Shown: positions 47,836 through 55,802 of the stretch, one piece after another | Numbering within the stretch: the stretch's first letter is position 1 | Layout of the letters: each line of letters begins with the position of its first letter | NCBI RefSeq assembly: GCF_014873705.1 | Contig: NZ_JADBDS010000001.1 | Location: forward strand, 558,001-622,000 | DNA from: Mycobacterium sp. OAS707 | GTDB lineage: Bacteria > Actinomycetota > Actinomycetes > Mycobacteriales > Mycobacteriaceae | Reading direction: 5' to 3' | Length of the DNA stretch: 64,000 nt | Made by a program: the position numbers and the translations under genes | Notes under the pieces: generated by a model | What the model was told of the DNA's origin: nothing | Databases searched by the model: none | What the model saw: the letters and a program-made list of their open reading frames with translations, nothing else

Positions 47836-48512
47836 CAACCCGGCACGAACCCGAAAGCACCGGCTTCCTCTACCCGTTCATCGAATCCGAGGAGACGGAC
47901 GCCACCAGTCTCCTCGATGATCTGGCCGCCTCGGCGCGCGGTAAGGCGACCGAAAGCGCACGGCTGCAACAAGAATCGCTCGACGAGTACGCGCCCGCCG
48001 TGACGGCGGCCGGAACCCAGATGGCCGAACGGTTCCTGCGCGGAGGCAGGCTCTACACGCTCGGCAACGGTGGCAGCTCGACCGACGCCGCCACACTGGC
48101 GACGCTGTTCAGTCGGCCCGCGCGGGGAAGGCCGGTGGCGGCGTGGTCGCTGGCCGCCGACGAGGCGGTGGTGACCGCACTCGGCAACGACGTCGGGTTC
48201 GACCTGATCTTCAAACGCCAGATCATCGCTCACGCAAGGGATCGCGACGTCGCGATCGCGTTGTCGACATCGGGCAACTCCGAAGACCTGATGTCGGCGA
48301 TCACCGAAGCCAAGCAGCGGGGTCTGCTCACCGTCGGATTCTCAGGGCATGACGGGGGCAGGATGGCCGCCGCGGAGGATCTCGACTTCTGCTTCACTGT
48401 GCACTCGCAGAGCATCCACCGCATCCAGGAGAGCCACGCGATGCTCGGATACCGATTGTGGTCGGTGACGCAGGAACACATGGCACGGCCGATGTCTCAG
48501 GCCCGAGCATGA
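47832..48512 (+). CDS. SIS-domain protein (GmhA/DiaA type) in the hydrogenase operon
   Basis: A 226-residue phosphosugar-binding protein. The sugar-phosphate sites are TLGNGGSSTDAATLATLFSR and ALSTSGNSEDLMSAI, and the catalytic-type QSIHRIQESHAMLGYRLW is present, as in sedoheptulose-7-phosphate isomerase GmhA and the replication factor DiaA. It overlaps both neighbours by 4 bases, which is unusual for a sugar enzyme and suggests a role in assembly or a link to carbohydrate state. True isomerase activity is possible but not shown. Its location inside a hyp operon is the main oddity. Confidence 0.8.
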   Translation: MTTRHEPESTGFLYPFIESEETDATSLLDDLAASARGKATESARLQQESLDEYAPAVTAAGTQMAERFLRGGRLYTLGNGGSSTDAATLATLFSRPARGRPVAAWSLAADEAVVTALGNDVGFDLIFKRQIIAHARDRDVAIALSTSGNSEDLMSAITEAKQRGLLTVGFSGHDGGRMAAAEDLDFCFTVHSQSIHRIQESHAMLGYRLWSVTQEHMARPMSQARA

Positions 48513-49594
48513 GCACCACCGCCGACCACGAAGACCGGGTGCTGGAACGCATCGACAAGTTCCGGCAGCGCAGGCCGCGACTGCTCGACGACGTGGTGAC
48601 GCTCGCGCACGGAGCGGGCGGCAAGTCTTCGGCGGCGCTCGTCGACGCGGTGTTCCTCGAGGCGTTCCGCAATGACGAACTCGAGCAACTCGGCGATGCC
48701 GCCGTACTGCGCACCGCATCCGGTGAACGGCTCGCGTTCTCGACCGACTCGTATGTCGTATCGCCGCGCCGCTTTCCGGGCGGATCGATCGGCCACGTCG
48801 CAGTGCACGGGACCATCAACGACCTTGCCGTGTCAGGCGCCCGCCCGCAGTGGTTGTCGGCGGCATTCGTCATCGAAGAGGGGTTCGGTATCGCCGAACT
48901 CCGCGAAATCGTCGCCGACATGAGCGAAGCCGCCGCCAACGCCGGCGTACAGATCGTCACCGGGGACACGAAGGTGGTTGGCAAGGGCGCCGCCGACGGC
49001 GTCTACATCTCGACCGCAGGCGTCGGTGTGATCCCCGAGGGCAGGCGGCTGTCCCGCGACCTCGTCCAGCCCGGCGACAAGGTGCTGTTGTCCGGCACCA
49101 TCGGCGAGCACGGCATGGCCGTCATGCTGGCCCGCGGCGACCTGGCCATCGATGCGGACATCGAGTCGGACACGGCACCCGTGCACGAACTGGTCGAAAT
49201 CCTGCTTGCCGCAGCGCCGTCGACGCGCTGGATGCGCGATGCCACCCGCGGCGGCGTCGGCACCATCGCCAACGAACTCGTGAAGGACGCGCCGTTCGCG
49301 CTGATCCTCGACGAGGCGCGGCTGCCGGTGCAGCCGCAGGTGCTCGGCGCCTGCGACATGCTGGGCATCGACCCGCTGTATGTGGCGAACGAGGGCAAGT
49401 TCGTCGCCATCGTCGCAGCCGACGAAGCCGATGCGGCCGTCGCGGCCCTGCACGAGCATCCACAAGGCGCCGATGCCGCCGTTGTCGGTGAGATCGTTCC
49501 CGAACCGCACGGAATCGTGGCGCTACGAACGTCATTCGGCGGCAGCCGGATTGTCGACATGCTCGTCGGTGACCCGCTGCCGCGGATCTGCTGA
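48509..49594 (+). CDS. hypE: Cyanide-ligand dehydratase HypE
   Basis: A 361-residue ATP-dependent enzyme that turns the thiocarbamate made by HypF into thiocyanate on its C-terminal Cys. It is a PurM/AIR-synthase fold: GAGGKSSAALVD near residue 33 is the ATP site, and the C-terminus ends PRIC, the conserved reactive Cys. It overlaps the SIS gene by 4 bases and is followed by a second hypC after 13 bases. Length is near the family norm. Confidence 0.95.
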   Translation: MSTTADHEDRVLERIDKFRQRRPRLLDDVVTLAHGAGGKSSAALVDAVFLEAFRNDELEQLGDAAVLRTASGERLAFSTDSYVVSPRRFPGGSIGHVAVHGTINDLAVSGARPQWLSAAFVIEEGFGIAELREIVADMSEAAANAGVQIVTGDTKVVGKGAADGVYISTAGVGVIPEGRRLSRDLVQPGDKVLLSGTIGEHGMAVMLARGDLAIDADIESDTAPVHELVEILLAAAPSTRWMRDATRGGVGTIANELVKDAPFALILDEARLPVQPQVLGACDMLGIDPLYVANEGKFVAIVAADEADAAVAALHEHPQGADAAVVGEIVPEPHGIVALRTSFGGSRIVDMLVGDPLPRIC

Positions 49595-49607
49595 GAGGAG
49601 ACCGACC

Positions 49608-49880
49608 ATGTGTCTAGGGATACCGGGCCAAGTCGTCGAGATCGTCGACGCCGAACAGTCGCTGGCCAAGGTCGACGTCAACGGTGTTCGCAGGAACATC
49701 AGCGTGCGGCTGCTGGCCGACGACAACCTGCAAGTCGGTGACTGGGTGCTCGTGCACGTCGGCTTCGCGATGGCCAAGATCGACGAGCGCGAGGCCGCCA
49801 TGACGCTGAGCCAGGTCGAGAAGATGGGCGCCGATTACGTCAATGAGATCGAAGCATTCAACGCGTCCGAAATCGCCTGA
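49608..49880 (+). CDS. hypC: Hydrogenase maturation chaperone HypC (second copy)
   Basis: A 90-residue HypC with MCLGIPGQV and Cys2 intact, plus DVNGVRRNISVRLL and GDWVLVHVGFAMAK. It has a strong GAGAGGAG ribosome site and a longer C-terminal helix than the first copy. Having two HypC proteins in one cluster suggests that one serves HypD and the other the large subunit, or that they serve two enzymes. It sits next to hypD. Confidence 0.94.
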   Translation: MCLGIPGQVVEIVDAEQSLAKVDVNGVRRNISVRLLADDNLQVGDWVLVHVGFAMAKIDEREAAMTLSQVEKMGADYVNEIEAFNASEIA

Positions 49881-49892
49881 GAGGCCAGACAA

Positions 49893-51017
49893 ATGAAGTT
49901 CGTAGACGAATTCCGTGACCCGGCTGCCGCACGCGCGCTGGTCAAGTCCATCACCGAGTTGGCGGGTACCGACCATTTCAAATTCATGGAGGTCTGCGGC
50001 GGTCACACGCACACCATCTACCGGCACGGCATCGAGCACCTGCTGCCGGAGTCCGTCGAGTTGGTGCACGGGCCGGGCTGTCCGGTGTGCGTGATACCGA
50101 TGGGCCGAGTGGACGACGCGATGTGGCTGGCCGAGCAGCCAGGCGTCATCTTCACGACGTTCGGCGACATGATGCGGGTGCCGGGTTCCAAGGGCAATCT
50201 GATCGAGGCGAAGGCCAGAGGCGCCGACGTGCGCTTCGTGTACTCCCCACTCGACGCGCTCAAAGTCGCGATCGACAATCCCGACCGCCACGTGGTGTTC
50301 TTCGCGGTCGGCTTCGAGACCACCGCGCCCTCCACCGCGGTCACGCTGGTGCGGGCACGCTCCCTCGGCGTGCAGAACTTCAGCGTGTTCTGCAACCACG
50401 TCACGATCGTGCCGCCCATCAAGGCCATCCTCGAGTCACCGGATCTGCGGCTGTCAGGGTTCCTCGGCCCCGGCCACGTCTCCACGGTGGTCGGGATACG
50501 GCCCTACCGGTTCGTTTCGGAGGTTTACGGAAAGCCCATGGTGGTCGCGGGTTTCGAGCCGCTGGACATCCTCGCGTCGGTGCACATGCTGCTGCAGCAG
50601 ATCCGCGAGGGTCGGTGCGAGATCGAGAATCAGTACACCCGGGTGGTGCGCCCAGAAGGAAACACCCAAGCGCTGAAGCTGATGTCCGAGACCTTCGAGC
50701 TGCGGCCGCACTTCGAGTGGCGCGGTTTGGGATTCATCTCGCAGAGCGCGTTGAAGGTGCATCCCGACTACGCCGAGTTCGACGCCGAGCGCAAGTTCGA
50801 CATGCCGGGCGTACGGGTTGCCGATCCGAAGGCATGCCAATGCGGCGAGGTGCTCAAGGGCGTGATCAAGCCGTGGGAGTGCAAGGTGTTCGGGACCGCA
50901 TGCACCCCCGAGACGCCGATCGGCACGTGCATGGTGTCACCGGAAGGCGCCTGTGCGGCGTACTACAACTTCGGCAGGCTGCACCGCGAGACCGCACAGT
51001 TGTTGGGCCAGCGCTAG
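49893..51017 (+). CDS. hypD: Hydrogenase maturation iron-sulfur protein HypD
   Basis: A 374-residue [4Fe-4S] protein, the scaffold on which Fe, CO and cyanide are put together. Conserved features are MEVCGGHTHT (Cys35), GPGCPVCV (Cys63 and Cys66), the FFAVGFETTAP motif and the C-terminal cluster cysteines in CQCGEVL, CKVFGTAC, GTCMVSPEGAC. All known ligands are present. It is the last gene of the island and ends 10 bases before the convergent XRE gene. Confidence 0.96.
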   Translation: MKFVDEFRDPAAARALVKSITELAGTDHFKFMEVCGGHTHTIYRHGIEHLLPESVELVHGPGCPVCVIPMGRVDDAMWLAEQPGVIFTTFGDMMRVPGSKGNLIEAKARGADVRFVYSPLDALKVAIDNPDRHVVFFAVGFETTAPSTAVTLVRARSLGVQNFSVFCNHVTIVPPIKAILESPDLRLSGFLGPGHVSTVVGIRPYRFVSEVYGKPMVVAGFEPLDILASVHMLLQQIREGRCEIENQYTRVVRPEGNTQALKLMSETFELRPHFEWRGLGFISQSALKVHPDYAEFDAERKFDMPGVRVADPKACQCGEVLKGVIKPWECKVFGTACTPETPIGTCMVSPEGACAAYYNFGRLHRETAQLLGQR

Positions 51018-51026
51018 TCAGCGGGT

Positions 51027-51293
51027 TTAGATGGCCACGCGTTGGTTGGCTGTCCCGTGCCACGCGTCGACGGCATCCTGCAGAGGCAGGCCGAGCGCAT
51101 TGCAGAGTCCTATGACGGTGCCGAAGCTCGGACTCGGCATCCTTCCGACCTCGAGTTTGCGCAGCGTCTCGGGTGAGATGCCGGCCTCACGCGCGACCAA
51201 CTCGGGATCGCGACCTGCACGAGTCGTCCTGATCAGCGCGCCGAGCCGTTGGCCTGCTTTCACCTGTTCCGGACTCAGCGGTACGCGCACCAT
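51027..51293 (-). CDS. XRE-family helix-turn-helix regulator
   Basis: An 88-residue DNA-binding protein made almost entirely of one helix-turn-helix domain (about residues 12-70). The recognition helix includes DPELVAREAGISPETLRKLEVG. It is divergent from the methionine aminopeptidase gene across 80 bases holding two palindromic operators, so it probably represses both genes. The start at 51293 (MVRVPLS) fits; an ATG at 51305 would add four residues over the promoter. Confidence 0.85.
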   Translation of the reverse strand: MVRVPLSPEQVKAGQRLGALIRTTRAGRDPELVAREAGISPETLRKLEVGRMPSPSFGTVIGLCNALGLPLQDAVDAWHGTANQRVAI

Positions 51294-51308
51294 GACGCTC
51301 AGCATAGC

Positions 51309-51324
51309 CGGTATTCAAATACCG
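51309..51324. promoter_or_regulatory. Operator palindrome 1 between XRE regulator and MetAP
   Basis: CGGTATTCAAATACCG has perfect 7-base arms (CGGTATT/AATACCG) around a 2-base centre. It lies 15 bases upstream of the regulator start. The same core repeats 29 bases further on. Confidence 0.75.
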
Positions 51325-51337
51325 ATGCTGGTAGGGT

Positions 51338-51353
51338 CGGTATAAAAATACCG
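51338..51353. promoter_or_regulatory. Operator palindrome 2 between XRE regulator and MetAP
   Basis: CGGTATAAAAATACCG has 6-base arms (CGGTAT/ATACCG). It starts 29 bases after palindrome 1, about three helical turns, and contains a TATAAA-like -10 for the aminopeptidase gene, so a bound repressor would block it. Confidence 0.75.
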
Positions 51354-51373
51354 ATATTCGATGGGTGTGGAAG

Positions 51374-52186
51374 ATGATCGAACTCAAGACTGCCGGCGAG
51401 ATCGACAAGATGGCGGTCACGGGTGAATTCGTGGCGGAAACGTTGGCGACGTTGTCGATCGAGGCGCAGCCAGGCGTGAATTTGATGCAGCTCGAGCACC
51501 ATGCCCGTGAGCTGATCGACGCTCGCGGGGCGGCGTCGTGCTATTGGGATTACGCGCCGTCGTTCGGTCGCGGTCCATTTCGCAATGTCATCTGCCTGTC
51601 GGTCAATGATGCTGTGCTGCATGGCATGCCGCGCGACTACGTGCTCCGCGACGGCGACGTGTTGAGTCTGGACTTCGCGGTGTCGATCGACGGATGGGTA
51701 GCCGATTCTGCTGTGACGGTCATCGTCGGTCGGGCCGCCGACCCCGCTGACGAAGCGCTGATCGACTCGACGCAACGAGCGCTCGCCGCGGGTATCGCTG
51801 CCGCGGTGCCCGGTGGGCGACTCGGCGACATCTCGGCCGCCATCGGCGAAGTCGCCACCGAAGCCGGCTATCGCGTCAATACCGAATTCGGCGGGCACGG
51901 GCTGGGTCGCACCATGCACGAGGATCCGCACATCCCCAATCGCGGACGGCACGGCCGCGGGTTGCTTCTCCGGCCGGGCATGACGTTCGCGCTCGAGCCG
52001 TGGTGGGCACGCGGCAGCGATCGTCTGGTGATGGACGCCGACGGCTGGACGCTGCGCTCGGCCGACGGGTCGAGGACTGCGCATTCCGAGCACACCATCG
52101 CGATCACCGAAGCCGGCCCGCGGATCCTCACCCAGTCCGGGGTTGACAGGGTTGTGTCGGGGCCGCCGCGGGTAGCCAGCAACTAG
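51374..52186 (+). CDS. Type I methionine aminopeptidase (extra paralogue)
   Basis: A 270-residue M24 metalloprotease that removes the first Met from new proteins. All five metal ligands are present: Asp100, Asp111, His175, Glu208 and Glu239, together with the second His of the MHEDPHIP motif. There is no N-terminal SH3-binding extension, so it resembles MapA rather than MapB. M. tuberculosis has mapA and mapB elsewhere and none here, so this is likely an added copy. It is under the control of the adjacent XRE regulator. ATG 51374 is used; GTG at 51365 is possible. Why a housekeeping-type enzyme should have its own repressor is open. Confidence 0.88.
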   Translation: MIELKTAGEIDKMAVTGEFVAETLATLSIEAQPGVNLMQLEHHARELIDARGAASCYWDYAPSFGRGPFRNVICLSVNDAVLHGMPRDYVLRDGDVLSLDFAVSIDGWVADSAVTVIVGRAADPADEALIDSTQRALAAGIAAAVPGGRLGDISAAIGEVATEAGYRVNTEFGGHGLGRTMHEDPHIPNRGRHGRGLLLRPGMTFALEPWWARGSDRLVMDADGWTLRSADGSRTAHSEHTIAITEAGPRILTQSGVDRVVSGPPRVASN

Positions 52187-52225
52187 CTTCGTCGCAGCGC
52201 GTGCGGCGGGCTGTGAGGAGTTGCC

Positions 52226-52663
52226 ATGACCAAGCCAGACGAACGAGGCTCACGCGACACCGGATCGGATTTGCCCTCAGGCGGGCCCGCTGACCGGCCG
52301 TCCGGGGCGTACAAGGGCGACGAGTCCGTTCCCGAACATGGCGAAGCCGAGAAGCCCGACTTCGAAACGGGCTTCACGACAGAACCACCGCGCGACGTGA
52401 AACCCGAGGTGCCGCCTTACGAGGGTCGTCAGACGACGGCCAAGCCGGACAGCGGTCAGGGTGATGTGGGCGACGCACGCACCGGCGGTGCGGTGAAACC
52501 GACGAGCGAGGCCAGCTCGAAGGACTCTTCGGCCAGCGGCGGAACCACCTCACCCGCGCAGGAACAGCCGGCGTCGCAGGCCCCCGAGACAGGTCGCAGC
52601 GACGACGGTGCCGATGCGCCTGCACATACGCCGGGGACCGGGCGCGCCGAGAACAAGCGTTAG
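52226..52663 (+). CDS. Disordered low-complexity protein
   Basis: A 145-residue protein rich in Gly, Ser, Pro, Asp, Glu and Ala, with no predicted fold, no membrane segment and no Cys. A GAGGAG ribosome site and normal codon use support that it is translated. Very similar acidic, disordered small proteins occur in mycobacteria as stress-linked hydrophilins, but no family was recognised. It ends before a bidirectional hairpin. Confidence 0.55.
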   Translation: MTKPDERGSRDTGSDLPSGGPADRPSGAYKGDESVPEHGEAEKPDFETGFTTEPPRDVKPEVPPYEGRQTTAKPDSGQGDVGDARTGGAVKPTSEASSKDSSASGGTTSPAQEQPASQAPETGRSDDGADAPAHTPGTGRAENKR

Positions 52664-52669
52664 CGATTA

Positions 52670-52708
52670 GTGCACGAAAGTCGGCGCTCAGCGCGGATTT
52701 TCGTGCAC
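52670..52708. terminator. Bidirectional terminator between disordered-protein gene and DUF3046 gene
   Basis: GTGCACGAAA at 52670-52679 pairs with TTTCGTGCAC at 52699-52708. The 19-base loop holds a second small hairpin (GCGC/GCGC). It lies exactly between the two convergent stops (52663 and 52712). Confidence 0.8.
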
Positions 52709-52711
52709 AAG

Positions 52712-52906
52712 TCACCACTGATCACGCGGGACGTCGAAGTCGGCGCACAGCGCCCGCCAGACGTCGCGGGGGTCAACGCCGTCCTCGATAGCCTGCGCGG
52801 CGGTCCGTCCGCCGAGCCCACTGAGCACGTGGTCGACAAGCAAGGAGGCGCCGCGCACCGAGCCGAACTGGCCGGCGACGAGTTCCTGGAATTCGGTCAG
52901 CCGCAC
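52712..52906 (-). CDS. DUF3046 protein
   Basis: A 64-residue protein with the DUF3046 layout: RLTEFQELVAGQFG opening, SLLVDHVLSGLGGRTAAQAIEDGVDPRDVWRALC and a final DVPRDQW. It is equivalent to Rv2738c, which in M. tuberculosis lies directly beside recA; here the hydrogenase island lies between. It is small, helical and without known role. It follows the glycosyltransferase gene after nine bases. Confidence 0.85.
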   Translation of the reverse strand: MRLTEFQELVAGQFGSVRGASLLVDHVLSGLGGRTAAQAIEDGVDPRDVWRALCADFDVPRDQW

Positions 52907-52915
52907 GCACCCAAC

Positions 52916-54088
52916 TTACGCTGAGCTCGCGAGCGCTTCATGGCACACCCGTACCGGATCTGCGACATCCGCGGCGCTGGCACCGGCGGCTCGGGCTGCC
53001 TGGCGATAGCTCGGCTTCGACAACACCTCGCCGACGGCAGCCGCCAGAGTTTCCGAAGTCAACGGTCGCACCAGCTGTGCACTGCCTTGTCGCACAAGGC
53101 GATTCGCGATCTCCCACTGATCCCCTCCGCCGGGCACCACCACCATCGGCACACCGGCGAGCAGCGCCTTGGCCACCAGCCCGTGCCCTCCGCCGCAAAT
53201 CACCAGATCTGCATGGGTCAGCAGTTCGTCCTGTCGGCCGAGGCCGACCACGGCCCACGGCGGCACCGAGATGTCGGCCCCGCCAAGCCGGGAGACCACC
53301 ACGCGGGCGCCGTCGGGCAGCGTCTCCCCCGGCCGTAGCGCCTCGAGCGCCAACTCCGCCATGCCGACCGCGCCGGTCACTGCCGTCGACGGTGCGACGA
53401 CCACGACCGGCCCCGACCCGGGCGGTATCTCCAGCACCGTCTCTGTCGGTTCGAAGTGCAGCGGACCGACGACCACCGCCTCCTGCGGCCAGTCGGGGCG
53501 CGGCACTTCGAGAGCGGGCAGCGTCGCGATGAGACGCCGTCGCGGCCCGGGATCGCTTGCGGGTAAACCGATTTCGACTCTGGCCGCCGACCGCTCGCGC
53601 AGACCCTGCCGCCATGACCGACCCGACAGCGCCCGCAATGCAGAGTCACGCAGCCGGCCCCGCAGCCCGACACCCGGCGCCAGCCCGCTGCCAAGCGGCG
53701 GCAATCCTTTCGACGGCCGGTACAACGGGGAAGGGCTGAGCTCGACCCACGGCAGTCCCATCAACTCGGCCGCCAACCCGCCGCAGGCGGTGATCACATC
53801 GGAGACCACGAGGTCCGGCTCCAGCCCGCGCAGTCGCGGCACGTTGAGCACCGCCATGCGCGCTGCGCGTTGATGGATCTTCGCACCGGCGTCGGCGTCG
53901 TCGTCGGCGGCGGTGGGGTCGAGTCCGGCGAGCTCGACAGCGCCCAGCCCGGCCTGCCGCGCGGTGTCGAGCCATCGGGTTCCGGTCAGCAGCGTCGGGG
54001 TGTCCCCTGCAGCGAGAAACCGAAGACACAACGCAATGGCCGGAAGGGCGTGCCCGGGATCCGGCCCGGCAACCACGGCGACCCGCAC
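52916..54088 (-). CDS. Glycosyltransferase-like protein (Rv2739c type)
   Basis: A 390-residue GT-B-fold protein similar to nucleoside-diphosphate-sugar transferases of the MGT type. The N-terminal Rossmann part begins RVAVVAGPDPGHALPAIAL; the C-terminal donor-binding half includes VVVAPSTAV and ICGGGHGLVAKALLAGVPMVVVPGGGDQWEIANRLVRQG, which resembles the family nucleotide-sugar loop. The start is GTG at 54088, just before the conserved strand. The acceptor is unknown. It is divergent from ephG, with 42 bases between. Confidence 0.83.
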   Translation of the reverse strand: MRVAVVAGPDPGHALPAIALCLRFLAAGDTPTLLTGTRWLDTARQAGLGAVELAGLDPTAADDDADAGAKIHQRAARMAVLNVPRLRGLEPDLVVSDVITACGGLAAELMGLPWVELSPSPLYRPSKGLPPLGSGLAPGVGLRGRLRDSALRALSGRSWRQGLRERSAARVEIGLPASDPGPRRRLIATLPALEVPRPDWPQEAVVVGPLHFEPTETVLEIPPGSGPVVVVAPSTAVTGAVGMAELALEALRPGETLPDGARVVVSRLGGADISVPPWAVVGLGRQDELLTHADLVICGGGHGLVAKALLAGVPMVVVPGGGDQWEIANRLVRQGSAQLVRPLTSETLAAAVGEVLSKPSYRQAARAAGASAADVADPVRVCHEALASSA

Positions 54089-54130
54089 TGGCCTACCCTG
54101 CCACAACCCCCGACGACTACTCTGGCGGCC

Positions 54131-54574
54131 ATGACTGACCAGGTTTCCGCGGTTGGCTCGGACGTCGACAACGCCCGTACCGTCGAGAATTTTCTCTACG
54201 CCGTCCAGGACGAAGACTTCGATACAGCCGATTCCCTGCTTGCCGACCACATCGTGTGGCAGAACGTCGGTCTGCCGACCTTGCGGGGCCGTCAGCGGAT
54301 CGTGAAGCTCATGCGCCAGGGACAAGGCCGACTCGGCTTCGAGGTGACGATCCACCGCATCGCAGCACAGGGAAACGTCGTGCTGACTGAGCGCACGGAC
54401 GCGTTGATCGTCGGGCCGGTCCGGCTCCAGTTCTGGGTCTGCGGAACCTTCGAAGTGCACGGCGGCCGAATCACGCTGTGGCGCGACTACTTCGATATGT
54501 TCGACATCTTCGTCAAGGCGCCACTGCGAGCGATCGCGGGATTGGTGGTGCCGTCATTGAAGCCGTCGTTCTAG
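54131..54574 (+). CDS. ephG: Epoxide hydrolase EphG (limonene-1,2-epoxide hydrolase family)
   Basis: A 147-residue enzyme with the compact curved-sheet limonene-epoxide hydrolase fold, equivalent to Rv2740. The catalytic Asp-Arg-Asp triad is expected in the VLTERTDAL (Arg and Asp) and WRDYFDMFD segments. M. tuberculosis EphG hydrolyses bulky epoxides such as sterol epoxides. The ATG is 42 bases from the divergent glycosyltransferase start. The next gene overlaps its TAG by one base. Confidence 0.9.
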   Translation: MTDQVSAVGSDVDNARTVENFLYAVQDEDFDTADSLLADHIVWQNVGLPTLRGRQRIVKLMRQGQGRLGFEVTIHRIAAQGNVVLTERTDALIVGPVRLQFWVCGTFEVHGGRITLWRDYFDMFDIFVKAPLRAIAGLVVPSLKPSF

Positions 54575-54990
54575 TGGCCGAAAGCCCTTCCCGCACCAAG
54601 CCGAACCTGTGGCAGTACATCGGCTACTGCTACGGCCGCCGCCTGCCGGATTCGATGCGGGACTGGGTACGCGAGGACCTCGCGGGCAAGGGCGCGACCG
54701 TCAGGACGATGGTGCGCGCGGCGATACCCGCGCTCATTGTGCTTTCGCCGTTCTGGTTCATCCCGATGTCGCTGTATCTCCATCTGAGCACGACGCTGCC
54801 GATCTTTATCCCGTTCGTGCTGTTCTCCCATGCGCTGAACAAGGTGTACCGCCGCCATCGGCTCCGTCAGCACGGCCTGGACCCTGCCCTCGCCGACGAG
54901 CTCAAGCGCAAGAAGGACGCGCACATCCACGACGCCTACATCGCGAAGTACGGTCCCCGGACAGGCCCGTCCAGTTCGCACGACGTCTAG
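54574..54990 (+). CDS. DUF5313 membrane protein
   Basis: A 138-residue protein starting with GTG on the last base of the ephG stop (TAGTG). The N-terminus has the family motif RTKPNLWQYIGYCYGRRLPDSMRDWVREDLAG. Two membrane helices lie at about 48-66 and 70-90. The tail is basic and contains HIHDAYIAKYGPR. It matches DUF5313, with unknown function. It is convergent with pspM, overlapping it by 4 bases. Confidence 0.8.
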   Translation: MAESPSRTKPNLWQYIGYCYGRRLPDSMRDWVREDLAGKGATVRTMVRAAIPALIVLSPFWFIPMSLYLHLSTTLPIFIPFVLFSHALNKVYRRHRLRQHGLDPALADELKRKKDAHIHDAYIAKYGPRTGPSSSHDV

Positions 54991-55784
54991 GCGCCGCGCA
55001 GGTGGCCTAGTTCGTCGAAGGCCTGCGCCCAGCCCATCAGCCGGTCGGTGGCGTTGACCAACTCGTCGCGGTAGCGCTGCTGCGACATCGGAGAGCTGGC
55101 TGTCGACACCAATTGCGCTGCGGCGGTGACCATCTCGTTGTACTGCCGGGCACCGGAATCGAGCTGGGCGCTGAACGCGGCGATCGTCGGGGTGAGGTGT
55201 GATCGCGACTGCGGCGCAGAACTGATCGCGCGCTCCATCGAAACCACTTCGTTGGCGGTCGCCGCCATGGTGGCCGCGGTTTGGTTGGCCGCCGCGGTGA
55301 GCTCGCGCAGTTCGTCGGCGGGCAGCATCCGGCCGCGCTCCATCACGCCGAGCAGTGAGAAAAACCCGCGTTCGGAGGCGGCCAAGGCGGCCATCGGCTG
55401 TCGGGCCGCAGACCCCCACGGCGGAAGCCGCCTGCCCTCACGTCGTGGTGGCGGCAGCGGTTCGCCTCGCAGCCAGCGATAGCGCAGGAAGGCCAGCGTC
55501 GCGAGGAACGCCGCGCCGACCGCGATCGGCGCCGGGATGAACAACGCCCACGCAGGCGTGCTCCACGACGCCAGCAGCGCCGTCACCCCCACCCAGAACA
55601 CGCTCGAGACCGTGAGAAAAATCGCGAGCCGCAGCGCCCAGCGCCGCTTGCGCATCAATTTGGCCCGCGGATCCGCTGCCGCATTGAGCTTTTGAGCCAG
55701 GACATCCGACCAATCCGCGGCGGTGTCGACCCCGCGTTGCACAAGTGTGCGCCATGCTTCTGGTCGACCCGCGCGTGTGTTCAC
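54987..55784 (-). CDS. pspM: Envelope-stress membrane protein PspM
   Basis: A 265-residue protein with two membrane helices (about residues 50-70 and 75-97) and a long cytoplasmic helical region. It follows pspA on the same strand as in the M. tuberculosis clgR-pspA-Rv2743c-Rv2742c operon, where PspM links PspA to the membrane. The pspN gene (Rv2742c) is not seen here. The start is GTG 55784. The position and shape match Rv2743c closely. Confidence 0.87.
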   Translation of the reverse strand: MNTRAGRPEAWRTLVQRGVDTAADWSDVLAQKLNAAADPRAKLMRKRRWALRLAIFLTVSSVFWVGVTALLASWSTPAWALFIPAPIAVGAAFLATLAFLRYRWLRGEPLPPPRREGRRLPPWGSAARQPMAALAASERGFFSLLGVMERGRMLPADELRELTAAANQTAATMAATANEVVSMERAISSAPQSRSHLTPTIAAFSAQLDSGARQYNEMVTAAAQLVSTASSPMSQQRYRDELVNATDRLMGWAQAFDELGHLRGA

Positions 55785-55802
55785 TGCCCCGTCCTACGAA
55801 AG

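Noticed and set aside
35644..51017. Hydrogenase island as a recent mobile element
   Set aside because: No transposase, integrase, flanking direct repeats or tRNA were seen at either edge; only its absence from M. tuberculosis suggests gain or loss.
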